Of a DNA stretch of 64,000 bases, positions 22,001 to 33,112 are shown piece by piece. The notes under the pieces are model-generated. The model did no database searches and had not been told where the DNA came from. It saw only the letters and a program-made list of their open reading frames with translations. Positions within the stretch are counted from its first letter, which is position 1. Each line of letters opens with the position of its first letter. The DNA is from Tethya wilhelma (taxonomy: Eukaryota; Porifera; Demospongiae; Tethyida; Tethyidae), in contig CAXIPT010000001.1 of assembly GCA_964030475.1 (NCBI GenBank), positions 27,131,609 through 27,195,608 of the forward strand, in the 5' to 3' direction. Made by a program: the position numbers and the translations under genes.

Positions 22001-22600
22001 CCTGCAGCACCTCAGGGCTTCATTATGGGGGCTAGCAACCAGGCTATGAATTCATACCCCCGTGACATCACACGTAAACCCCGCCCATCAAGGAAATACA
22101 TTGCAATCTCATTTTGCAGTGATTTCTTAGCTCAATTCCTGGGGTTATTGTCCACTGTAAGAAAACAAAAACAAAAAAAACAAGCCTGATATTCCAAATG
22201 TACACCACCTGAGCTACAGTTTGATACCAAAACATACATTTTTCAGTTTTTCATGTCAGCCCCCCCTTTAAGACTGGCAACACCATATAGAGCAACACAG
22301 CAATACCATCAACACCATACTTAAAACTGTAAAAATGAATTCCGTGAATGGGCTGCATGACAATTTTATTTATTCCATTGAGTTCGAGTCCCTCTCATTT
22401 TCCCCAGTTACAGGAAGAATTCTCTACACAATCTAACAGCCATTCCATATCTTCTATTATTGATCATTCTGTGTCTTACATGCTAATTACATTTCTTTTA
22501 TTATTAATTAAAATTTTTAGAAAGTGCATGCACTCACCTGCATAAAAGCTAGAAAATGCACCATGCATATGGCATTGTACATTTCATACGAACACATAAC
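22001..22600. other. no recognisable gene
   Basis: AT-rich, short open frames only. A GAGTTCGAGTCCC stretch near 22380 resembles a tRNA B box but has no surrounding cloverleaf. Confidence 0.35.
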
Positions 22601-22601
22601 T

Positions 22602-22602
22602 A

Positions 22603-22640
<38 letters not shown>

Positions 22641-22945
22641 TGCTATTGACCCCCTGTGACCCCTAGCTACTCTATTGTCACCTCCACCCAGCCACTAACT
22701 GGCAACACAGACACACATACACACACACACACATACACACACTCGACATTCAACATGAAACACTGAAACATTGAATGGTTTAAGATTAATAATTGAAGAT
22801 TAAAGATTGATAATTGATAATTGAACATTGAACATTTGACACTCGACATTAGATATTGAAACAGAGATTAATTATTAAAGATTAAAGATTGAAACACACT
22901 CACACACATACACACACACAAACACACACACACACACACATACAT
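22602..22945. repeat. (CA)n tracts and AT-rich minisatellite
   Basis: A (CA)19-like run at about 22602-22640, interrupted CA runs at 22700-22745 and 22900-22945, and between them a degenerate tandem of ATTGAACATTGAAC/GATTAAAGATTGA-type units (about 22745-22895). Non-coding. Confidence 0.85.
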
Positions 22946-23015
22946 TATAGGGCATTATTGAGTAGCGCACACCTAAGGGCATATGCAACTAATTTGTTTG
23001 CCATTGTCACATATT

Positions 23016-23490
23016 CCCAGTATGGTAGTACTGGGTACACAGGAATGGCACGGATGGCCCATTAGCGCAATACAAATATTCACGCGAATAACTCTGCAAA
23101 AACTGAGAGCTTAGCATTAAAAGGCATTTTAGGCTTCTTAGGCTACTCCTTAGCTCTTTCTGTTTCTAATGAGCCCAAAAACATGGCCTAAAACTATCGC
23201 TATAATACCAACACAAACATGCCAAACCTCCAATTTTCTCCATCTTCTTCTTTTTCTATCGTGACTCAAGTTTTCTCAAGGACTATTCACTTTTAGAAGC
23301 TGATTCTTGAACGAACAAACTTGGTTTCTTCCGGGTCAGTCGCTTTTGCCATCAGTTTTTAGCGCCTCTCATTGAGTAGCTGGACTGTCGACTTTTTCCA
23401 CACACAAAAGTGTGTGTTATTTGGAATCAAATGTAAGTTCCCTGGAACTATTCTGTGATACCTGGTTGCTGAGATGAAATCAGGACTTTG
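23016..23490 (+). repeat. module R copy 6
   Basis: Head CCCAGTATGGTAGTACTGGG, short (CTT)n tract, tail GTGTGTTATTTGGAATC, then CAGGACTTTGATTATTCC leading straight into copy 7. Confidence 0.8.
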
Positions 23491-23496
23491 ATTATT

Positions 23497-23960
23497 CCCA
23501 GTACGGTATAGTACTGGTTACATAGGAATGGCACGAATGGCCCATTAGCGCAATACAAATATTCACGTGAATAACTCTGCAAAAACCGAGTGCTTGGCAC
23601 TAAAAGTCTTCTAGCTCTTTCTCTTTCTAATGAGCCCTAAAACATGGCTTAAAACCATTGCTAAAGTACCAAACTAATATATACCAAGCCTCCAATTTTC
23701 TCCATCTTCTTCTTATTCTTCTTTTTCTTCTATCTTGGCTCAACTTTTCTCAGAGACTATTCATTTTTAGAAGCTGATTCTTGAACGAACAAACTTGGTT
23801 TCTTTGGGGACAGTCGCTTTTGTCATCGGTTTTTTGTATCTCTCATTCAGTCGCTAGATACAAGGCAAAAAGCGCCTTCTCCATATGGCAGCCATTAATT
23901 TCTAAACATGCATTATTCATAGACTAACGACCTTTCCATAATCAAGTGAGCGTTAATTAG
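23497..23960 (+). repeat. module R copy 7
   Basis: Head with a 2-bp insertion (CCCAGTACGGTATAGTACTGG), CTT tract interrupted by ATT, then the tail and linker into H1 at 24207. Confidence 0.8.
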
Positions 23961-24206
23961 AATCTATTGCAGCATGCAGTGCTCTGAGTTTTGTCGTTCT
24001 CTGTATTCAGTTCTTCAGTAGGGAAGTTATATTTAGCTAACAAGACACAAATATAATAGACATAAATCACGTTTAGCCTGGGGGTTCAGAGTTTCAGCTG
24101 TCTGAAAGGCATATAGGACTATTGGCAAGTTGTCTGCTCAGAGTGGGCTACTGAAAGACTAAATTCCACTGATATTGTAAACAATTATTAAAAAACAATA
24201 GAACAA

Positions 24207-24468
24207 ACAAGTACAAAAAACATTAGAAATGTAATGCAAACATAGGAATGGCCAAATCGTAAAAAAAGTGAGCAAACAAGCCAGGAATGGTTGTCAGATT
24301 GAGCGAGTTCATTCCTGTGTCTACAATGTCATTGAGATATGAACATAAGGTGACACAGTAAAATGAACTCACTCAATCTGATAACCATTCCTGGCTTGTT
24401 TGCTCACTTTTTTTACGATTTGGCCATTCCTATGTTTGCATTACATTTCTAATGTTTTTTGTACTTGT
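24207..24468. mobile_element. hairpin module H1, copy 3
   Basis: Fold-back with arms ACAAGTACAAAAAACATTAG and its inverse, internal GAGCAAACAAGCCAGGAATG, and a loop containing GTCTACAATGTCATTGAG. Confidence 0.85.
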
Positions 24469-24678
24469 CACAAATAGAAAGGCAAGTAAATCTTATAGTA
24501 CAGCTCCTGCCTCCAAATGACTGAGATGTGTTTCACTTCAGTATCAAGCAGGCTACACAACTTACCATCTTAGCAGCCCGCTGGCTCAGTAGTCTAGCTT
24601 GCCAGACTACTAGCTCAGTAGCTAGCTACACACACCAACTCAAACGTGATTTGTAGAATTATGGAAAAATGAGAAGGA

Positions 24679-24936
24679 ACAAGTAAAAAAAAACATTGGA
24701 AATGTAATCAAACACAGGAATGGCTAAATTGTAAAAACAACGCAAACAAGATGGAATGGCTATTGAGTGTGTAAGGAATTCTTCCTGTGGGTAAAATAAG
24801 AGACTCCATAGGAAATTGTTAAATGCAGCCCATACAGGAAGAATTGTGCACACACACTATAGCCATTCCGTCTTGTTTGCGTTCTTTTTACGATTTAGCC
24901 ATTCCTGTTATATTTGCAATGTTTTTTTTTACTTGT
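24679..24936. mobile_element. hairpin module H2, copy 3
   Basis: Arms with ACAAGATGGAATGGCTATTG and the inverse, loop with CAGCCCATACAGGAAG. It follows H1 via the linker containing GAAAGGCAAGTAAATCTTAT. Confidence 0.8.
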
Positions 24937-25150
24937 GACCCCTGTGATCCCTAGCTATATTCTATTGTCATGCACCTCCACCTAGTCAATAATGGGCAAT
25001 TAGCCTATAAAAAGTTTGTTCGGTTGCTAGCAAACACACAAGCACACACACACCAAATTTGTGCACAGTGCATATACCTGTTTGTTTCTATTTCAATGAT
25101 ACAAACTTACGTCTGCTGTAAATGCATTGAGAAGCTGCTAAGAATATATT

Positions 25151-26226
25151 CCCAGTACGGTAGTACTGGGTACACAGGAATGACACGGATGGCCCATTAG
25201 CGCAATACAAATATTCATGCGAATAATTCTGCAAAAACTGAGCGTTAGCGCTAAAAGGCTTCTTAAGCTACTATTTAGCTCTTTCTCTTTCTAATGAGCC
25301 CAAAAACATGGCCTAATAAAGTAACAAACACAAACATGCCAAACCTCCAATTTTCTCAATCTTCTTCTTTCGCTCAACTTTTCTAATGAAGAGACTATTC
25401 ACTTTTAGAAGCTGATTCTTGAATGAACAAACTTGGTTTCTTCCAGGACAGTCACTTTTGCGATCAGTTTTTAGCGCCTCTCATTGAGTAGCTAGATACA
25501 AGGTGAAAAGCACCTCTTCCATATTACTGCCATTAATTTCTTCACTCATGCATAATTCATTAGCTTCTAGAAAGTTCGAATTGACGACCCTTTCCACACA
25601 CAAAATTGTGCATTATAAATGCACTGAAGTTGCCTGGAACTATTTTGTGGTACCTAGTTGCTCTTCTTAAGAGATGAATCAGGACTTTGATTATCATAAC
25701 ATATAGAAAGGCAATGATACAGCTCCTGTCTCCAAATGACTGAGATGTGTGTTTCACTTCAGGCTACACAACTTACCAGCTCAGCAGCCCGCCGCTGGCT
25801 CAGTGAGTCTGGCTTGCCAGACTACTAGCTCAGTAGCTAGCTACCCACACCAACTCAAATATAATTTGTAGAATTATGGAAAAATGAGAACAAACAAGTA
25901 AAAAAAACACTGGAAATGTAGCTAATGAGACACAGGAATGGCTAAATCGAAATTTGTAGAATTATGGAATAATGAGAACAAACAAGTAAAAACAAACATT
26001 GGAAATGTAGCTAATGAGACACAGGAATGGCTAAATCATAAAAGGAAGATGGAATGGCTGTTAGAGTGTGTAATTCTTCCTGTGGGTAAAATGAGAGACA
26101 CAATAAGGAGATTGTCCCATACAGGAAGAATTCTGCACACACTCTAACAGCCATTTCATCTTGTTTGTGTCCTTTTTTCCGATTTAGCGTCTTATTAGCT
26201 ACATTTCCAATGTTTTTTTTTTACTT
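25151..26226 (+). mobile_element. complete R-linker-H2 composite element
   Basis: The cleanest full composite: palindromic head at 25151, R body, linker (ATAACATATAGAAAGGCAAT, then CTGGCTTGCCAGACTACTAG) and H2 from 25894 to 26226. The left arm of H2 and its lead-in are tandemly duplicated here (25864-25935 and 25956-26030). Non-coding. Confidence 0.7.
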
Positions 26227-26643
26227 TTTATATTGTATCAAGGATAATAATCATGTTTATTAGGATATCAATTTCATGAACGTAATACATGCATGCATAG
26301 AGTTAATCATGATGACATTATACAGCGTAAATAATACGAGTCATGTTTTTAAAGTCAGTTGAGTATGCTTTACAGGGTTGATATAATATAATTATTGCCA
26401 TAATATAATCTAAAATTGTTTTCATCAAGATATTATGTTGTATGTTGGATATAATAAATATTATAATTATGTTTACTTCTATAACACATGATGACTCATG
26501 CATGGTCATGCAGTCGCACTATCTTTGATGCTGGTGGCAAGTTTTCTGAATTAGATGAAAAGAGATTTTTTTATAGTACCATGCAGTGCTAAAAATCTTG
26601 CAAAAGTAACGTGAACAAAATTGAATCACTAGATCGATCAATC

Positions 26644-27884
26644 TCATGCATATATGAACCAACCATCTTGGGAATAATCTGGAGTTTCCAGCCTTAGGGG
26701 TGATGGTTGTGAAGATTGGCCAGATTCGGGTGAGAGAGCACAGTTGGCCATGGGTGTAACTTGTTCTGTTGCTGTATCTAAATGGGTTTTTATTATAAAT
26801 ATTGTCTTTCAAACATAAATATTACAACATAATATACATTACATTATACCTCTTTGAGAAGGCTGTGATGCCTGCTGTTCACTGCCAGTTGCAATTGCTG
26901 CTGTGTCTGGAATGATATCATGCATGCAGTGTATGGTCTTAATTTGAGTGATGATTATAATAATATTATGCATGAATTTATGATCATTAATACTGTTCAA
27001 CATACCATCTGTGGAAGTCTGACTGTTGGGATGACTTTGTACTTGAACAGTCTCAGGGTCAAGAGCTGCAGTCATGCATAGTGTAAAATGTATAACTTAA
27101 TCATCTGAATAAAAATAATAGAACAACAAATTAAGCCAATGCAATAATTATGGTTGACATAATTATATACCGTATAGTACCTTTGCGGATATCATCAACA
27201 GCTTGGATAGGAACTGTACTTTGCCTTACAATCATGCAATTGTAAGCCACGGTATTCCCACCAAATCCTTTTCTGGAACGCTTTATTGTCACATCTGTAG
27301 AGTTTGCTTTTAAAAATCTCTGCTTGGAGCGTTTGCCTGTTCCAGAGTTTCTGAGAGCTGCCTCAATTTGGGAAACTGAATAAAACTCAGTTTCTGACTC
27401 ATCAGCAGCTGCTGATGTTGTGCTGTTAAGCAGTATGACTGCTTCCTTCATTCTAATAGCAACACAGGTACCCAAATGGCATGAGGTAGCAACATCAACA
27501 GCAACTGTTTGAAGAGCCTGATAACAATTACATGCAACAAGCACAATTAGAATTGTTACTTTAAAAAAGGGAACAATAATAATAATAATAATAATAACAA
27601 CAATAATATATACCTTGCTGGTGTTAACAGTTAAAAGAGCTTGAGCAAGACCTCGAAAGAACTTGTTTAAAAGCTCTAATTGACCTTGCAACAATTGCTC
27701 ACTGTCATTTGTTAGACTTTCAACAATATTGCCCAAACGTCCTGCTGTATATGGTGCCATATTGTCAGCGAAGAACTCCCAGCATTCATCTTCAGAGATA
27801 ATGGCTCTCTCCTCCCCAGAATCGAGAATTTCTTTTCCAGATATCTTAGAAAACTTTATAAATTGTGAATAAACATCTAATATG
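26644..27884 (-). CDS. unknown multi-exon gene, 3' part
   Basis: I do not recognise this protein. Minus-strand exons with good splice sites are about 27884-27613 (contains EDECWEFFADNMAPYTAGRL), 27517-27181 (contains MKEAVILLNSTTSAAADESE, then a basic GTGKRSKQRFLKANS), 27066-27006, 26909-26853 and 26779-26644, ending in a TGA after GWFIYA. The N-terminal piece looks helical. The C-terminal exons are Ser/Thr/Gln/Pro-rich and probably disordered. The 5' end is not found: the frame is open upstream of 27850 with no convincing ATG. Introns are 50-120 bp, as in the other genes here. No lesions were seen, so it may be a real host gene. Confidence 0.5.
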
Positions 27885-28047
27885 GCATGATATGTACAAT
27901 ATTTAGGCTGGTTTGTCTAAATATAAGAGGTGTACCTATCAATGAATGATAACTCATATAGTTTGACCCCCTGTGCCCCCATCTATAGTAACTGCATGGT
28001 ATTAACCTATAAAAACCTTGGTTGCTAGGCAATGTCAAACAACTGCA

Positions 28048-28162
28048 CACTTATACACACACACTCAAGGCAGATGTGCACACACACAAACACAAACACA
28101 TTCATTTACACAAACATACACATGCACACGAACACACACACACACACACACACACAAGCACG

Positions 28163-28194
<32 letters not shown>

Positions 28195-28244
28195 CACACA
28201 CTTCATATGCACATGCATACATGTGCACACACACAAGCACACAT

Positions 28245-28280
<36 letters not shown>

Positions 28281-29009
28281 ACTCCACACGCACATGTACA
28301 CACAAGTACACATGCATGCACACACACAAGCACACATCCACACGCATGCACACACAGACCCATCGCACACATACACACTCCACACGTACATGCACACACA
28401 CAATTAAACATGCATGCACACACACAAGCACACACACACACGCACACAGACACATCGCACACATACACACTCCACACGTACATGCACACACAAGCACACA
28501 TGCAAACATACAAGCACGTATACATATCTATGCACACACACAAGCACACATGCACACACACACATACATACACGCACACATGCACACATGCACACACACA
28601 AGCACACATCTACACACACAAGCACACACACATGCACACTCAGCACATGATATACACACACACATGTACGCACACACACACATGCACACATCTACACACA
28701 CAAGCACATATGCACACACAGCACACATGCACACACATTCACACACACACGTACACACACATGCACACATGCACACACACAAGCACACATTTACACACAC
28801 AAGCACACATGCACACATACACATGCACACACACATGCACACATGCACACACACAAGCATACATCTACACACAAGCACACTTGCACACTCAGCACACGTA
28901 CGCACACACACACACACACTCATGCACATATGCACCCACACAAGCACAAATCTACACACACAAGCACACACACATGCAAACTCAGCACACATACGCACAC
29001 ACACATACN

Positions 29010-29062
<53 letters not shown>

Positions 29063-30300
29063 CACACACTTCATATGCACATACATGTGCACACACGCAA
29101 GCACACATGTACACACACACACACACACACACATACACACTCCACACGCACATGTACACACAAGTACACATGCATGCACACACACAAGCACACATCCACA
29201 CGCATGCACACACAGACCCATCGCACACATACACACTCCACACGTACATGCACACACACAATTAAACATGCATGCACACACACAAGCACACACACGCACA
29301 CAGACACATCGCACACATACACACTCCACACGTACATGCACACACAAGCACACATGCAAACATACAAGCACGTATACACATCTATGCACACACACAAGCA
29401 CACATGCACACACACATACATACACGCACACATGCACACATGCACACACACAAGCACACATCTACACACACAAGCACACACACATGCACACTCAGCATAT
29501 GATATACACACACACATGTACGCACACACACACATGCACACATCTACACACACAAGCACATATGCACACACAGCACACATGCACACACATGCACACATAC
29601 ACATGCACACACACATGCACACATGCACACACACAAGCATACATCTACACACAAGCACACTTGCACACTCAGCACACGTACGCACACACACACACACACA
29701 CATGCACATATGCACCCACACAAGCACAAATCTACAACCACAAGCACACACACATGCAAACTCAGCACACATACGCACACACACATACACACACACACAC
29801 ACATGTACACATCTACATACACATGCACACACAGTACACATACGCACACACACAAGCACAAATCTACATGCACAAGCACAAATCTACACACACAAGCACA
29901 CATGCGCACACGCACACACACGTACACACACACACATGCACACACACAAGCACAAATCTACACGCACAAGCACACACGCACACACATGTACACACACACA
30001 CATGCACACACACAAGTACATCTGCGCACACTCACACACACACGTACACACACAAACACACACACACACATGCACACACACAAGCACACATCTACACACA
30101 CAAGCACACACGCACACACACACACACACACATATACCCCAAAGCACACATGCATGTGACATAAATGTGCACACACACACACACATACACACACAGGTAC
30201 ACACATACATGTACTTACAAGCACATGCACATCTGCACACACGCACACAATGTGATATGTATACACAAGCGCACATCTGCACACACACCAGTGGCATATC
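28048..30300. repeat. CA-rich satellite array
   Basis: About 2.2 kb of ACAC-dominated sequence with higher-order units such as ACACAAGCACACATGCAC. It has a single N at 29009. The block before the N (about 28130-29008) is nearly the same as the block after it (29010-29788), including rare landmarks such as CAATTAAACATGCATGC (28401 and 29260). The long open frames in several phases here are artefacts of the 2-base periodicity. I see no gene. Confidence 0.95.
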
Positions 30301-30344
30301 TAGCTTGGTGCTCAGGGTGCTCAAGAGCGAACCCATAAAATAAC

Positions 30345-31238
30345 TAGGAGTACACGTTGTGCAAAATAGTGCCTCAAGCTAGCTTTGCATTCACCACTTG
30401 TACAGTATTGATATTATGTGATGATGATGCAATGACCAATCATATCATGATTCATTGACTCATGATCAGTGATTTGTGCATATAATTATAGTGTGTAATA
30501 TGCAGACTCCAAAAGACCTCCTGTCATATACCACTGAAGAGTGGACGAACACTTGATCAGACTGAGACATAGCTGCTACCAGCCATTAATACATGTACCA
30601 GCAGTGAACCTCAGATCACTGACAGCCAGGCCATGATCTTGAATAATTATTGTCGATGATTAGCAGCTGTTTCTCTCTAGTATATAGGAGCCTTCTTTGC
30701 CTTTTAGCTGTTACTCTTGCACAAAAACAGATCTTGCTTACTAAAAACCAAAGATAAACATACTGATAGACGGCGCTCGAGCGTCCTGCGTGCATATACA
30801 AGATCTGTGGTTACAGCTGACTTTTATATGATGCGCACACACACACACACACACACACATGCTGTTGAGTTTTTCACAAGTATCATTATTTCACAACATG
30901 TATAATATGTTGAGCTGCTAACTAACAATCTTTACCAGAACAAAATTGCCAAAATGACGTGACTTCACGTTAGAACTAATTGCATTGCATTCCTAAAGCG
31001 TAACAGGACACACAAACATAAAACACTTGCTGTGTTGGCAAACTGAGCCATAATATATGTCGTGATTAGATGCCTCGCGCTAAGCTATAAGCGCTAAGGC
31101 GCTCGGCAATAAAAAAAAAACAAAGACAAGCGCAGTTCAATGAATCATGGATTAATTATAAATATATATAAGCTTTAAATTTACTTTCAAGAGTGAAATT
31201 TTACGTAAGATAGGAGAAAATTAAAGGCTGAAAAAACT
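30345..31238. other. non-coding, with a short (CA)n tract
   Basis: AT-rich sequence with a (CA)n run at about 30836-30860. No gene or known repeat recognised. It lies 3' of the ATPase gene. Confidence 0.4.
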
Positions 31239-32706
31239 TCAGAACACTGTCATCTACAGCGCAATCGCAGTAATAACTATAGGTCATCTAGGTCACTTAC
31301 CTCTAAGAAGAAATGCATAAAAATTGACATTGTGGTGGCAAATCGAGCTGGTGATTCAAGCTGATTGAGGATTTTCATCACTAACGGGCAGATTTGACTG
31401 GTAATAGCTTCCTTTGTGTCCTCTTGAACAAACTCTTTGCTTATTTCGATAAGCTTTCCAACTGATCGCGAAGCAAGAACTCGCTTGTGTGCCATGTTGG
31501 AATACAGGACATTGGCTTCTGGCTCATCATCATGGTGACGGAATCCGATATGAATTGACCGAGTGTGTGCTCGCTGTCTGTCAGCTCCCACCCGCCAGTT
31601 AGCTGAGATCATTGGTAAAGTGAAAAACGATTCCACTCCATGCATTCGAGTTCCTCTTCCAGATCCATTGTATGCATCTATGAAGAGCTCTTCCCATGCA
31701 TCAATTGCCTTCTCGTTGACATCATCGACAGAAATTGGAATGGTGGTTCGGCTCGCTGACTTGAACAGAAATGAAGGAGTCGTCTGGTTGTTCCAAGTGT
31801 GGGTATCATGTGCACCATATATCGAGAGTGCACATTTCATAGCTTCTGATTTGCAAGAGCCTGGTGGTCCAGTGAGTATGGGTACTCCACAGCATCCAAA
31901 TGTGGCCAAAATTGATGTGTAGTTTGCACCCATTATAGCTGCACCAATTGTTGCCATTGCAGCCATGAAATTTTCTGGCATGAACTTGCGAATAGCCAAG
32001 CAGAGATCAGTGAGGCTTTGTCCGTTGTCAAGTGGAGTACATATGCTACATCTAAGCGACTCCTGTAGCAAAATGTTGCTTCCGTTTTGAAGTCGTCGTA
32101 GCCACAGGAAAGGTGTTTCATCATCATGCTGGACAAGAGTTCCATCATTTGTTACTTGGACATTCTCAGAAAATACCCAAAATGGATCGCCTGACCCTCC
32201 ATCAATTTGGTTTTTTCCGATTATCCTAGCTGCATATTTTTTACAACTAGGAGTATTCTGGAGTAGCATGTCGTTCGAGAGTTCCATCATGAACTTCTTG
32301 AACTCTTGATCAGCCAAAAGCAGAAACAGTGTGCCACCGGGAAATTGTTGGTTGATGCTAACTGTGAATTGCTTCACAGTACTTGAAAGATGAGACATTG
32401 GACAAAACACAGACCTGTACAAATTATTTGAAACAAATAATTTCAGCTCTAATAGTACTGACCTGCATTAACATCCGACTATATGCAAAGCATAGCTAAA
32501 TACTTTGAACATTACATTGTTGTATCATCTGGGTATCTCCTTAGCTCAAGTAAAAGACCTGGACCTCCAGCGTCTGCTGCAACACTAACAGAGCCTAAGA
32601 CCTTTAATGAAAAGTTGGAAACAGGCTCCTCTCGTCTCGATCCACTGTCATCCACTTTCACGCGATACAGACGATTTTCTCTAACTTCTATAGTAGAGCC
32701 AGGCAT
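31239..32706 (-). CDS. P-loop ATPase, DUF927-like helicase/primase family
   Basis: Exon 1 runs 32706 to about 32515 (starts MPGSTIEVRENRLYRVKV); exon 2 runs about 32413-31302; a tiny last exon (MTVF-stop, 31256-31239) is possible after a canonical donor GAG/GTAAGT. The joined frame is open for about 440 residues. The core has a Walker A-like motif GPPGSCKSE followed by an alanine-rich helix, then WNNQTTPSFLFKSASRTTIP and the acidic ISVDDVNEKAIDAWEE segment, and an Asn-Gly-x-Gly-Arg motif (NGSGRGTR). This order (Walker A, W-x-x-T pairing, LD/DD acidic box, NG-GR) resembles DUF927-type AAA+/RecA-fold helicases. The Walker A Gly before Lys is replaced by Cys. It is divergently paired with the gene at 33113. 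Cellular role unknown. Confidence 0.6.
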
Positions 32707-33112
32707 CTAACAATACAACAATGTAGGTTAGTTTGCAATCGGGAACCTTACTCTCGCATGCAAAAAATACTGAATTAGATATCTATATTATACCTTTCGG
32801 CAATTTTCAAATCAGCATGTAAATCAAGTTCTTCTGATGTTGCGCTGCACTGCCGAGTCACTACGTACGTTAGCGGAGCAGCTGTTACGTTACTATGAAG
32901 AAAATTATTGCTAAGTAACAGCTGAGTGCGCATGCGCAACGATGAGTTGTTAAGGTAACAGTTTCAGCAATCGCGCATGCGCACTAGTGTGACAGGATAA
33001 TGTTGTTAAGGTAACCTGGCCTGCAAGAGGATTTACAGCGTAAGTAACATCTGACTGTGGATATTATCTAGCTAGCTAGCTATACCAATATTTATCCTAA
33101 TAGGTTTGAGCT
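32707..33112. promoter_or_regulatory. bidirectional promoter with two NRF1-type palindromes
   Basis: The 406-bp gap between the two divergent start codons contains TGCGCATGCGCA at 32927-32938 and CGCGCATGCGCA at 32972-32983, both matching the NRF1 consensus YGCGCAYGCGCR. A 14-bp repeat, GTTGTTAAGGTAAC, occurs at 32946-32959 and 33002-33015. No TATA box is obvious on either side. I infer a shared CpG-type promoter driving both genes. Confidence 0.6.

Noticed and set aside
22375..22400. tRNA B-box-like GAGTTCGAGTCCC
   Set aside because: No A box at the right distance and no acceptor or anticodon stems could be folded.
3441..26226. R/H composites as Helitrons (5' TC, 3' hairpin)
   Set aside because: The 3' end is ACTTGT, not CTRR, and A-T insertion sites could not be shown.
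28018..30343. Very long open frames (up to about 770 codons, His/Thr-rich or Cys/Val-rich on the other strand)
   Set aside because: They arise from the ACAC dinucleotide satellite, occur in several phases on both strands and have no domain; not genes.
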